Assembly: GCA_937957805.1 (NCBI GenBank)
Contig: CALFXW010000194.1
Location: 1 to 10,391 of the forward strand
Length of the DNA stretch: 10,391 nt
Direction of reading: 5' to 3'
From: an uncultured Sphingopyxis sp.
GTDB lineage: Bacteria > Pseudomonadota > Alphaproteobacteria > Sphingomonadales > Sphingomonadaceae
The notes under the pieces were generated by a model, which was not told where the DNA came from, ran no database searches, and saw nothing but the letters and a program-made list of their open reading frames with translations. This document shows, piece by piece, positions 1 through 7,876 of the stretch; position 1 is the stretch's first letter; every line of letters begins with the position of its first letter. A program made the translations under genes and the position numbers.

Positions 1-24
1 ACATTGCTGGTGCCGAAATGACCG

Positions 25-66
25 GGGAAAAGCAAAGGAGGCGGCATCATCGACCCCGCCCCCTTT
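25..66 (-). terminator. Probable intrinsic terminator of recA
   Basis: On the minus strand, 34 bases after the recA stop codon, AAAGGGGGCGG (66-56) can pair with CCGCCTCCTTT (44-34). That gives 10 of 11 pairs, with one A-C mismatch and an 11-base loop (45-55). The stem ends in a T run, and GCTTTT follows at once (33-28), which fits a rho-independent terminator. The GC-rich stem and T-rich tail are seen directly; termination itself is inferred. No gene is visible between this element and the left edge. Confidence 0.6.
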
Positions 67-99
67 CCATCCTTTCCCGCGCATTGCGACAAGCAAATA

Positions 100-1173
100 T
101 TATTCGTCATCCCCTGCATCGGCCCCGGTCATCATCCCTTCGGCAACCTCTTCGGTTTTGCCGCGAATGGCCGCTTCGAGTTTAGCCATAAGCTCCGGAT
201 TATCCTTCAGATATTGTTTGGCATTTTCACGGCCTTGCCCGATGCGGATTGAGTCGTAGGAAAACCAAGCCCCCGATTTTTCAACAATCCCGGCCTTGAC
301 CCCGATGTCGAGCATTTCGCCAACTTTGGAGATGCCCTCGCCATACATGATGTCGAATTCGACCTGTTTGAACGGCGGCGCAACCTTGTTTTTGACCACT
401 TTCACCCGCGTCGTATTGCCGATGATATCGTCACGATCCTTGATCTGGCCGGTGCGGCGAATATCGAGCCGCACCGACGCATAGAATTTGAGCGCATTGC
501 CCCCTGTCGTCGTTTCGGGGTTGCCATACATGACACCGATTTTCATCCGCACCTGATTGATGAAGATGACGAGGCAGCGTGAGCGAGAGATAGAGCCGGT
601 CAATTTGCGCAGCGCCTGGCTCATCAAACGGGCCTGCAGGCCGACATGGCTGTCGCCCATTTCCCCCTCTATTTCCGCGCGCGGGACGAGCGCGGCTACC
701 GAATCAATCACCAGCACATCGACAGCATTGGAACGCACCAGCGTATCGACAATTTCGAGCGCCTGTTCGCCCGTGTCGGGCTGCGAGACGATCAGTTCGT
801 CAATATCGACCCCAAGCTTGCGCGCATAAATGGGGTCGAGCGCATGTTCGGCATCGACAAAGGCCGCCGTCCCACCGATTTTCTGCGCCTCTGCAATTGC
901 ATGGAGCGCCAAAGTCGTCTTGCCCGAGCTTTCGGGGCCATAGATTTCGACAATCCGCCCGCGCGGCAAACCGCCGATACCCAGCGCAATATCCAACCCC
1001 AGCGAACCGGTGGGGACAGATTCAATCTCCATCGCCTCACGGCTGCCCAGCTTCATCGCGCTCCCCTTACCAAAGGCACGATCTATCTGGGCAAGCGCAG
1101 CATCAAGCGCGCGCTGGCGTTCTGCATTATTGGCCATTTTTTCGCCTTCGATAAGTTTCAATTGAGCCGACAT
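100..1173 (-). CDS. recA: Recombinase RecA
   Basis: RecA, the ATP-dependent DNA recombinase. It forms filaments on single-stranded DNA, drives strand exchange, and as the activated filament triggers LexA self-cleavage in the SOS response; it is cytoplasmic. The 357-residue product is full length for the family. Walker A GPESSGKT is at about residues 79-86, Walker B VDVLVIDS at 151-158, loop L1 around 165-175 (EIEGEMGDS), and loop L2 around 207-224 with FINQVRMKIGVMYGNPETTTGG. The C-terminus is acidic (GADAGDDE), as usual for RecA. I chose ATG at 1173 because GGGGAGG lies about six bases upstream. A GTG five codons earlier (1188) and an in-frame ATG at 1137 (MANNAER) are alternatives with poorer support. 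The gene has its own SOS operator (1258-1272) and terminator, so it is probably transcribed separately from the amino-sugar operon upstream. Confidence 0.98.
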   Translation of the reverse strand: MSAQLKLIEGEKMANNAERQRALDAALAQIDRAFGKGSAMKLGSREAMEIESVPTGSLGLDIALGIGGLPRGRIVEIYGPESSGKTTLALHAIAEAQKIGGTAAFVDAEHALDPIYARKLGVDIDELIVSQPDTGEQALEIVDTLVRSNAVDVLVIDSVAALVPRAEIEGEMGDSHVGLQARLMSQALRKLTGSISRSRCLVIFINQVRMKIGVMYGNPETTTGGNALKFYASVRLDIRRTGQIKDRDDIIGNTTRVKVVKNKVAPPFKQVEFDIMYGEGISKVGEMLDIGVKAGIVEKSGAWFSYDSIRIGQGRENAKQYLKDNPELMAKLEAAIRGKTEEVAEGMMTGADAGDDE

Positions 1174-1246
1174 CCCTGTCCTCCCCACGTCTAGCCACTC
1201 CGGCGGCGCTCCGCAATTGTCGCCGCGCAGGGGCTGTGTATCGCAT

Positions 1247-1263
1247 TTGTTCTATAGGAACAA
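1247..1263. repeat. Perfect inverted repeat overlapping the SOS box
   Basis: TTGTTC-TATAG-GAACAA is a perfect 6-base inverted repeat with a 5-base spacer. Its right arm shares the GAAC at 1258-1261 with the LexA box. The recA promoter region therefore carries three GTTC/GAAC half-sites, at 1249-1252, 1258-1261 and 1269-1272. The third half-site may modulate LexA binding or be part of the core promoter; no function is shown. Confidence 0.5.
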
Positions 1264-1272
1264 GAGGGGAAC
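1258..1272 (-). promoter_or_regulatory. LexA-binding SOS box of recA
   Basis: The minus strand reads GTTCCCCTCTTGTTC, an exact GTTC-N7-GTTC direct repeat, the form of LexA operator known from Alphaproteobacteria. It lies 84 bases upstream of the recA ATG at 1173, where repression of recA by LexA is expected. The match and position are seen directly; LexA binding follows from established family knowledge. A candidate -10 hexamer TATAGA (1256-1251) begins one base downstream, which would place the box in the promoter spacer. No good -35 is visible, so the promoter itself is uncertain. Confidence 0.87.
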
Positions 1273-1274
1273 TT

Positions 1275-1314
1275 AAGGCATATTTCGCTGGCCAGTGCGG
1301 CCAGCCAACGCCTT
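1275..1314 (-). terminator. Hairpin just after nagE, possible operon terminator
   Basis: Two bases beyond the nagE stop codon, the minus strand holds a perfect 7-base stem, GCTGGCC (1305-1299) with GGCCAGC (1293-1287), around a 5-base loop. Outside it, AAGGC (1314-1310) can pair with GCCTT (1279-1275), giving a two-tier stem. No clear T run follows, so it is not a textbook intrinsic terminator. It may still stop or slow the amino-sugar operon before recA, or protect the 3' end of the nagE message. Confidence 0.45.
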
Positions 1315-1315
1315 G

Positions 1316-3004
1316 TTATTGGGCGATAAGATGCACCAAGCCGTTGCGGGTCACCTGCCAGCGGTCAGGAAATAGCGAATCGAGTGCGCCATGGTCGATC
1401 GCATCATGCGACGCGAGCGCGACGATAGTGCGCAACCCGTGCGACTCCGCCGCCTGCACATTCGCCGCGCCGCCCAGCGCCGCCAGCCATGTGTCGGGCA
1501 GGCTGGCGTCGGCATTGGCAGCGGCGATGGCGGCTTGCGGCGGCGGCGTTACACCATCGCGCAAGGTGGCGCGAATTTCGCCCGCAATATTGTCCGCTTC
1601 CGGCCCGATGACGACTTGCAGACCATCGCTGCCGACCGAAATTATCCCCTTGGCGCCCAGTGTTTTCAACCGCCCCTCATCCACCGCCGAACGGTCAACC
1701 AGTTCGAGTCGGAGCCGCGTCGTACATGCCCCCACATTGCGCAAATTGCCCGCGCCACCCAGCGCATCGGCATAGGCCGCGCCACGTTCGCTGCGCGGCA
1801 TCGCTACGTGCACCGTCGCGACCTCATCCGGTTCGCGCCCCGGTGTTGCCAGATTGAACCGGCGGATGGCATAGGAAAATCCCCAATAATATATGGCGAA
1901 ATAGGCTGCGCCCACCGGCAGCAACATCAAAGGTCGGGTTGCCAGACCAAAGTTCAGCACATAGTCGAACAGCCCTGCCGAAAACCCAAAGCCGAGGTGA
2001 ACACCCAGCGCATCCATCAGCGCCATCGAAATGCCGGTCAGCACCGCATGGAGGAGGTAGAGCAAGGGGGCAACGAACATGAAGGTGAATTCAATCGGTT
2101 CGGTCACGCCGGTCAGAAAGCTGGTGAGCGCCATCGACAACAACATTCCGCCGACCGCTTTTTTTCGTTCGGGGCGCGCCGCGCGATACATGGCGAGACA
2201 ACCCGCAGGCAGGCCGAACATCATCACCGGGAAAAAGCCGGACATAAAGGCGCCCGCGCTCTTATCCCCCGCGAAAAATCGGTTGAGGTCACCCGAAACC
2301 CCGCCGAAATCCCCCAGCACAAACCACGCCAGATTGTTCAATATATGGTGCAAGCCGGTGACAATCAGCAGCCGGTTGAGCAGGCCATAGGCAAATAGGC
2401 CGAAACGCCCCGCGCTGGTGACGCTGTGCGACAGGCTATCCACACCGCTTTCGAGCAGCGGAAAACCCAAACCGAACAGCACGGCACCCACCAATCCGGC
2501 AAAGCCTGCCGCAATCGGCACAAAGCGCCGCCCGCCAAAAAAGGCGAGATAGGTCGGCAGGTTGATCGCATGATAGCGGTTATAGAGCCAACCCGCGCTA
2601 ACCCCCGACAAAATCCCGGCGGGCACCGACAATTTTGCCAATTCCTTGTCTTTCCAAACCGAAATCAGCGTGTCGCGCAGCGCGGCATCCGTGATGGTCG
2701 CTGGCACCGCATCGGGCGCGACGACCATCAGCACCTTTGCCCCTTCGGTCAGCACCAAAAAGGCAACCGCACCGGCCAAACCCGCCGCGCCATGATTTTC
2801 CTTGGCCAGGCCAACCCCGACCCCAATGGCAAAGAGCAGACCCAGATGCGCGAAAATCGCGCTGCCCGCCGCTGCCAGAAAAGCGATGTCGAGCAAATCG
2901 CCCTGCCCCAGCCGCAGCATCAGCGCGGCGACCGGCAGCACCGCGATCGGCAGCATCAACGCGCGGCCCAATGGCTGCAATTTTGATTGAAGCGCCTGTA
3001 GCAT
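1316..3004 (-). CDS. nagE: PTS N-acetylglucosamine permease, IICB, with a degenerate second IIB
   Basis: Inner-membrane permease of the PEP:sugar phosphotransferase system that imports GlcNAc and releases GlcNAc-6-phosphate. The 562-residue product has an IIC domain at about 1-380, with many hydrophobic segments (for example 14-32, 41-67, 163-184, 253-274, 355-379). It carries NagE-like motifs GLHHILNNLAWF (217-228) and GVTEPIEF (299-306, with the sugar-binding Glu302). A IIB domain follows at about 407-482, with the phospho-accepting Cys427 in ACTTRLR. Residues 504-562 resemble a second IIB that lacks the cysteine. No IIA domain is present, unlike E. coli NagE (IICBA); that domain is on the upstream protein. 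I chose ATG at 3004 because it overlaps the upstream stop (TGATG) and follows AAAGGGGG; the frame extends 69 codons further upstream only by reading through the neighbouring gene. GlcNAc rather than glucose is inferred from the IIC motifs and the adjoining hexosaminidase. Confidence 0.94.
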   Translation of the reverse strand: MLQALQSKLQPLGRALMLPIAVLPVAALMLRLGQGDLLDIAFLAAAGSAIFAHLGLLFAIGVGVGLAKENHGAAGLAGAVAFLVLTEGAKVLMVVAPDAVPATITDAALRDTLISVWKDKELAKLSVPAGILSGVSAGWLYNRYHAINLPTYLAFFGGRRFVPIAAGFAGLVGAVLFGLGFPLLESGVDSLSHSVTSAGRFGLFAYGLLNRLLIVTGLHHILNNLAWFVLGDFGGVSGDLNRFFAGDKSAGAFMSGFFPVMMFGLPAGCLAMYRAARPERKKAVGGMLLSMALTSFLTGVTEPIEFTFMFVAPLLYLLHAVLTGISMALMDALGVHLGFGFSAGLFDYVLNFGLATRPLMLLPVGAAYFAIYYWGFSYAIRRFNLATPGREPDEVATVHVAMPRSERGAAYADALGGAGNLRNVGACTTRLRLELVDRSAVDEGRLKTLGAKGIISVGSDGLQVVIGPEADNIAGEIRATLRDGVTPPPQAAIAAANADASLPDTWLAALGGAANVQAAESHGLRTIVALASHDAIDHGALDSLFPDRWQVTRNGLVHLIAQ

Positions 3005-5502
3005 CACATCCCCCTTTGCAGCAGCGTGCGCACCGAAGCGGCATCGGCCATCGTCAGCGCCTCCGCTGCCAATGCGCGACATTGCGCCATGGTGACGCGC
3101 GCCAGCGCCGCCTTCACCACCGCGACACTCGCAATACTGCCCGACAATTCGCTGCACCCCAACCCGACGAGCAGCGGCGCGGCCAGCGGGTCTGCCGCCA
3201 GACCGCCGCAAATGCCCAGCCAGCGACCATGCGCCGCCGCGCCGCGCGCCGCCATATCCATCGCGCGCAATACGGCCGGGTGGAGCGCGTCGAGCCGGCC
3301 CGCCAGCCCTGCATTGGTGCGATCCATCGCCAACATATATTGCGCCAGATCATTGGAACCGATGGACAGGAAATCCGCCACCGCCGCCAGTTCTTGGGCG
3401 AGCATGGCGGCCGCAGGCGTTTCGACCATGATGCCGAGCGGCACCCGTTCACCTACCCCCGCCTTTGCCGCCAGCGCATCGAGCCGTTCGCGCACTGCCG
3501 TCACCTCTGCAACATCGACCACCATCGGCAGCATGATGCGCAATTGGCTGGTCGGCACCGACGCCAGCATCGCGCGCAACTGCACGTCGAGCAGATCGGC
3601 GCGCTGCAATGAAAAACGGATGCCGCGTTGCCCCAGCGCCGGGTTTTCTTCCGCCGCAAAGGGCAGATAGGATATGGGTTTATCCCCCCCGACGTCGAGC
3701 GTGCGGATGATGAGCGGCCGCCCCTCCAGCCCTGCTGCAATCGCGCCATAGGCCGCTGCCTGTTCATCGACATCGGGCGCGTGATCACGTTCGAGGAACA
3801 GGAATTCGCTGCGCAGCAGGCCGCAGCCTTCTGCCCCCGCCGCGCGCGCTGCCGCCGCTTCATCAACGCTGCCCAGATTGGCAAAAACCTCTATCCGCGT
3901 GCCGCAAGCCAGATGGCAGTCGGCACCTGCCGCTGCGCGCGCCGCCACAGCGGCGGCGGTCATCGCGGTGATCGCCTGCTCGGCTTCGGCCAGCGTGGCC
4001 GCATCGGGCGCGCCGTGGAGCAGCCCGGCCTGCGCATCGAGGATGACGCGTGTCCCATCGGCAATAGCCGATATGTCGTCCCCCAGCGCGACGAGCATCG
4101 GCAGCCCCTTGGCCGCCGCCAATATTGCCGCGTGGCTGGTCGCCCCGCCGCCACCAAGCGCGATGCCGGAAAATTGTCCGGGCGCAGCGTTAATCAGCGT
4201 CGATGGCGCGACATCCTGCGCGATCAAAATCGCCCCCGGCGGCGCGGGCGCGGTGCGGGGCGAATCCCCAAGGATCAGCGCCAATAACTGCCGTTCGACA
4301 TCGCGCAAATCCACCGCCCGTTCGCGCAGCCGCGCAACGTCGCTCGCGGTAAAACGCCCCTCCATCGCGCGTGATGCGCCGCGCCATGCAAAGGCCGCGC
4401 TCTTGCCCGCAGATATCGCCGCACGTGCATCTGCATGGAGCGCGGGATCATCGGTCAGGCTGAGGTGCGCCTCCAAAATCTCGCGCGCAGCGCCATTTTC
4501 GCGCGCAGCCCGGCTGGTGAGGCTGGTGCGCAGCGCGGCGAGCGCCTGTTCCAACACGCTCTGCTCTGTCGCCGCATCACCCCCGCTTTCAGCCACCGCT
4601 GCGTCCGCTGCATCGGCACGCCAAACGGGGCCAATCGCCAGCCCCGGCGCGGCGCGAATCCCGGCAATCATCCCCGGCACGCTGGCGCTGGCCAGCGGCA
4701 CGGGTTGCCCGGACGCTGCCCCTTCACCGCGGGCCGCCTCTGCCGCCGCCAATTCGTCGAGCAGTTGCGAAAGCGCGACGACAAGGCCGCGCGGTTCATC
4801 GCCGATGGCGCGAATGTGCAATTCATCGCCATGACGCGCGCCGAGCGCCAGCAATTCAGCGCTGCTCGCCCCATTGGCGTGCGATGCCCCGACGCTCAGC
4901 CGCACCTGCCCCGCATAGTCGCGCACCATCGCCGCGATGCGCGCGGCTGGCCGTGCATGGATGCCATGCGGCAGGCCAATCACATGGGTCAAATGCGCGC
5001 TTTCACGCGCGCTGCCGTTGCTGACCGGCCGTTCGCTGGGCAGCGCCACCGCAAAAATCGGTGCACCTGCATCAACCCGCCCATAGGGCGCAATCTGGCG
5101 CAAAATCGCGCCAGTATTGGTACATAGCATCGGCGTTATCGTCGCCGCCGCACCGCGCGCCAAATGGTCCAGGTCAAATCGCAACAGCGGCGCACCGGCC
5201 GCAAAAGATTCACCTTCGCGCACCAGTGGTTCAAAGCCCGCGCCCGCCATTGCGACCGAATCAATGCCGATATGGAGCAATATGTCGACGGCGCGCCCCG
5301 CCATTTGCGAACGCAGCGTCAGCGAATGGCCGGTCGGCGCCACCGCGACGACAAGCCCAGCAAAGGGTGCCAAAACATCCTCTCCCAAGGGTTCGAGCGC
5401 CACCCCGTCGCCGACCATTTTTTCGGCGAATACCGCATCCGGCACGCTGGCCAATGGGCGGAGCAGCGCCGCAAATGGTGCATGGACAATAAGTTCGCTC
5501 AT
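3004..5502 (-). CDS. ptsP: Fused PTS phosphotransferase IIA-HPr-Enzyme I
   Basis: Cytoplasmic multiphosphoryl transfer protein that takes phosphate from PEP and passes it through its own domains to the IIB domain of NagE. The 832 residues fall into three parts. A glucose-type IIA domain occupies about 1-155, with His77 in VDILLHIGID and the supporting His59. HPr is at about 170-255, with His182 in GIHARPA. Enzyme I is at about 278-832, with phospho-His457 in GGGGATSHAAI, PEP-site arginines in GLLRSEFLF (Arg564) and IIRTLDVGGDKP (Arg600), and active-site Cys765 in GICGGLAADP. All catalytic residues are in place. The ATG overlaps the hexosaminidase stop as ATGA, and a G-rich sequence just upstream can serve as the ribosome site; the gene's own stop overlaps nagE. 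Comparative work on amino-sugar regulons has used the name nagF for this domain order; FruB-type fusions differ in carrying a fructose-type IIA. Confidence 0.95.
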   Translation of the reverse strand: MSELIVHAPFAALLRPLASVPDAVFAEKMVGDGVALEPLGEDVLAPFAGLVVAVAPTGHSLTLRSQMAGRAVDILLHIGIDSVAMAGAGFEPLVREGESFAAGAPLLRFDLDHLARGAAATITPMLCTNTGAILRQIAPYGRVDAGAPIFAVALPSERPVSNGSARESAHLTHVIGLPHGIHARPAARIAAMVRDYAGQVRLSVGASHANGASSAELLALGARHGDELHIRAIGDEPRGLVVALSQLLDELAAAEAARGEGAASGQPVPLASASVPGMIAGIRAAPGLAIGPVWRADAADAAVAESGGDAATEQSVLEQALAALRTSLTSRAARENGAAREILEAHLSLTDDPALHADARAAISAGKSAAFAWRGASRAMEGRFTASDVARLRERAVDLRDVERQLLALILGDSPRTAPAPPGAILIAQDVAPSTLINAAPGQFSGIALGGGGATSHAAILAAAKGLPMLVALGDDISAIADGTRVILDAQAGLLHGAPDAATLAEAEQAITAMTAAAVAARAAAGADCHLACGTRIEVFANLGSVDEAAAARAAGAEGCGLLRSEFLFLERDHAPDVDEQAAAYGAIAAGLEGRPLIIRTLDVGGDKPISYLPFAAEENPALGQRGIRFSLQRADLLDVQLRAMLASVPTSQLRIMLPMVVDVAEVTAVRERLDALAAKAGVGERVPLGIMVETPAAAMLAQELAAVADFLSIGSNDLAQYMLAMDRTNAGLAGRLDALHPAVLRAMDMAARGAAAHGRWLGICGGLAADPLAAPLLVGLGCSELSGSIASVAVVKAALARVTMAQCRALAAEALTMADAASVRTLLQRGM

Positions 5503-7742
5503 CCCCCTGCCCCCGGCAGCAGCGCGATACTATCGACCGCCCACAGCGGGTCAGGCCCATCCGCGCTGTACCTAATGCACAAATTGGTGGCACCGTTGAT
5601 CGGCGTGATGCTGGCCTCCAGCCTTGTCAGGCCGGGGTTACCGACCGCGCTCGCCAACGGCAAAGTGGCGATGCGTTCGCCATCGCAGCCACCGGCATAA
5701 ACCAGAAATTCGCCCGCCGCGCTTTCCCGCGCAGGAAAGCGAATGGCGTCACGGTCGCGCCCAACCTGAAAATTGAACGGGATTTGCCCGACTATGATCG
5801 CAATCTTACTGACGCCCGTCATGTCGGCGTCAGCATAGACCCAACAGGGGTCGAGAATGTCGATCTGGAAACTGGCGCGCGGGCCATCGGCGGGAAAATC
5901 ATCCTCCAGCATCAGCGGCACTTTGGCGCTGCACGTCGTCAATCCGCGACTGTGAAGGGTGCGGATGTTGGCAGTATCGATGCGCCGCTGCGCCATTCGC
6001 CCCTCCGCCAACCCGTCGAGCAAGGCTTGCGCGCTGATTTCGGCGGGCAGGCGCACGGCGAAGGGGCCAGTGTAGCTTTGCGCCGCCCCCCGATCGACAT
6101 AATATTGCATCGGCAGTCCCGCCTGATTCGAAAGCGTGATTTCCGCGCCATCGGCCAGCGGGCGGGCGGCAATATCAACCCGCCAGACATTGTCGGCGGC
6201 ACGCAGGCCAAAATCCTCCAGCCGCGCCATTTGCGGGGCAAGCCGGCGCAAAAAGCGGCCAAAATCGCGGCTGCCGTGCCCCGTCCAGCCCACTTCTGCT
6301 ACCGCGGACAGGCGCGGAAAGGCCATGGCGGCGGCGCGCGCTTCGGTGCGCACATGTTCAGTCCATAAATTGCCCTGCACACCCAATATATGATGCGCCA
6401 GATCCCGCGTCACACCGTCGGGCAGCGGTTCAAAGGCGAGCACGCTGGCAAGGTCAATAACCCCGCCGCGCCCGGGCGGATCGTCGCGTTCCAGCCCCTG
6501 CACATGATCGAAATATAGCTGCGGCGCGGGCGACAAAATCGCGTCATTACCTGCGCGCGCAGCGGCCACTGCCCCCGACACGCCGCGCCATGACATGATG
6601 ATCGTCGATTGGCCGACATTCCCCTCCAAAATCTCGTCCCAGCCGATTGCCCGCCGCCCATGCGCCGCCAGATAGCGGGCGATGCGTTCCATGAACCAGC
6701 CTTGCAGATGGTTTTCGTCAGCGATGCCCAGCGCGCGCATCTGCGCCTGAACCTCGGCAGAAGCGCGCCATTGGTCCTTGACCGCTTCATCACCGCCAAT
6801 GTGGATATATGGCCCGGGAAACAGGCCCATCACCTCCGCCAAAATCCGTTCCAGCGCGGCAAAGGTCGGTTCGCGCGTGTTGTATAGCCAAGGAAACACA
6901 CCCCAGTGCGATTCCACCCCCGCCGGCACCGCCACGCCCATCCCCCATTGCGGATATGCGCGAATGGCCGACAGGGCGTGGCCGGGCAGTTCAATTTCGG
7001 GGATGATCGTTATGCCGCGCGCGGCGGCATAGGCGACAATCTCCCGTATCTCGGCCTGCGTATAATAGCCGCGATGTTCGGGCAAAATCGGCGCCCCCGC
7101 AACGCTCGCCGGGGTGCGCGCGCCGCTGATTTCGGTGAGGCGTGGAAAGGCGCGGATTTGAACGCGCCAACCCTGATCATCGACCAGATGCCAGTGAAAG
7201 CGGTTGAGCTTGTGCGCCGCCATCCAGTCAATGAAGCGGTGGACGAATTCTGCCGACTGGAAATGGCGCGCACTGTCGAGCATCGCGCCGCGCCAGCCGA
7301 GCGCGGGCGCATCCTCCACGATGCCGGTTGCGATGTGCCCATCGGGCGTGGCGGTCAAAATCTGCCAAAAGCTGATGCCACCATAAAAAAGCCCGCTGGC
7401 TGTGCTGGCTTCAACCAGTGCGCCGTCAGCGGAAATGGTCAGGCGATAGCCCTCCGCCGCAAAGCCGGGACGCTGGCGGAAACGCAGCGGCAACGCGCGC
7501 CCCCCCCGGTCGGCCAAATGGCTGACGGTCAGATATTGTTGCACCGCCGCGACGCTCGCCCGTGCGCTGCGCGGCACATGGCGCCGCTCGACGCGAACGC
7601 CAGCAGAAAAATCCACCGACGCCCCGCCCCATTGCGCGGCTCGCGGGGATGGAAAAACGGCGACGCTGCTATCCGCATGCGCCGCCGAAGTTCCACACAA
7701 AAATACAGCAACCAGAAAAGTAACGACAACCCACAAACGCAT
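5499..7742 (-). CDS. Exported beta-N-acetylhexosaminidase, GH20
   Basis: Glycoside hydrolase family 20 enzyme that removes terminal GlcNAc or GalNAc by substrate-assisted catalysis. Residues 1-23 are a signal peptide with a hydrophobic core and an AHA cleavage site; there is no lipobox, so a periplasmic enzyme is likely. A GH20b-like N-domain (about 27-145) precedes the catalytic barrel (about 149-490). The barrel has WRGAMLDSARHF, HWHLVDDQGWR (183-193), PEIELPGHA, the catalytic pair Asp318-Glu319 in HIGGDEAV, SWRG (384-387), Tyr410 in LYFDH and NLWTEH (458-463). Residues from about 600 to 747 form a C-terminal region with four cysteines (604, 633, 686, 722) that I cannot assign firmly. Length is 747 with the ATG at 7742, preferred because the signal peptide starts there and GGGGA lies six bases upstream; an in-frame ATG at 7778 would add 12 residues with a weaker ribosome site. 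Its stop overlaps the PTS gene start (ATGA). It probably supplies free GlcNAc to NagE from chito-oligosaccharides or muropeptides. Confidence 0.95.
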   Translation of the reverse strand: MRLWVVVTFLVAVFLCGTSAAHADSSVAVFPSPRAAQWGGASVDFSAGVRVERRHVPRSARASVAAVQQYLTVSHLADRGGRALPLRFRQRPGFAAEGYRLTISADGALVEASTASGLFYGGISFWQILTATPDGHIATGIVEDAPALGWRGAMLDSARHFQSAEFVHRFIDWMAAHKLNRFHWHLVDDQGWRVQIRAFPRLTEISGARTPASVAGAPILPEHRGYYTQAEIREIVAYAAARGITIIPEIELPGHALSAIRAYPQWGMGVAVPAGVESHWGVFPWLYNTREPTFAALERILAEVMGLFPGPYIHIGGDEAVKDQWRASAEVQAQMRALGIADENHLQGWFMERIARYLAAHGRRAIGWDEILEGNVGQSTIIMSWRGVSGAVAAARAGNDAILSPAPQLYFDHVQGLERDDPPGRGGVIDLASVLAFEPLPDGVTRDLAHHILGVQGNLWTEHVRTEARAAAMAFPRLSAVAEVGWTGHGSRDFGRFLRRLAPQMARLEDFGLRAADNVWRVDIAARPLADGAEITLSNQAGLPMQYYVDRGAAQSYTGPFAVRLPAEISAQALLDGLAEGRMAQRRIDTANIRTLHSRGLTTCSAKVPLMLEDDFPADGPRASFQIDILDPCWVYADADMTGVSKIAIIVGQIPFNFQVGRDRDAIRFPARESAAGEFLVYAGGCDGERIATLPLASAVGNPGLTRLEASITPINGATNLCIRYSADGPDPLWAVDSIALLPGAGG

Positions 7743-7807
7743 GGCGATTCCCCAACCCTTCGCCATGCCCATTATCATCTATGGGTCCGGCATATGCGCA
7801 TTTTCTG

Positions 7808-7860
7808 CCGCCGCCCTCCCCCTGCCAGCAGGCTTGCGACCCAAAGGGGGAAGGCGGCGG
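7808..7860. repeat. Long GC-rich hairpin between receptor and hexosaminidase genes
   Basis: In the 134-base gap between the receptor stop and the hexosaminidase ATG, CCGCCGCCCTCCCCC (7808-7822) can pair with GGGGGAAGGCGGCGG (7846-7860): 14 of 15 pairs, with a 23-base loop. No T run follows on either strand, so simple intrinsic termination is unlikely. Inference: it could lower expression of the downstream enzymes relative to the receptor, protect the receptor message from 3' decay, or be a copy of a dispersed palindromic repeat. I see no clear promoter in the rest of this gap. Confidence 0.6.
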
Positions 7861-7876
7861 AAGCTTGCGTCGTTGG

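Noticed and set aside
1174..1188. GTG at 1188 as the recA start
   Set aside because: It would add five residues (VGRTG, read MGRTG) that overlap the GGGGAGG ribosome site of the ATG at 1173, and no ribosome site precedes the GTG.
1391..2398. A 335-codon open frame on the plus strand opposite nagE
   Set aside because: The composition is dominated by Arg, Gln and His, with no family motif, and the opposite strand encodes an unmistakable IICB permease.
3005..3211. A 69-codon upstream extension of the nagE reading frame
   Set aside because: It overlaps the end of the PTS fusion gene out of frame, shows no NagE-like sequence, and the ATG at 3004 has a ribosome site and the expected overlap with the upstream stop.
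7790..7797. GCATATGC palindrome in the gap upstream of the hexosaminidase as a regulator operator
   Set aside because: Eight bases of symmetry without extension is expected by chance, and it does not match an amino-sugar operator that I can name.
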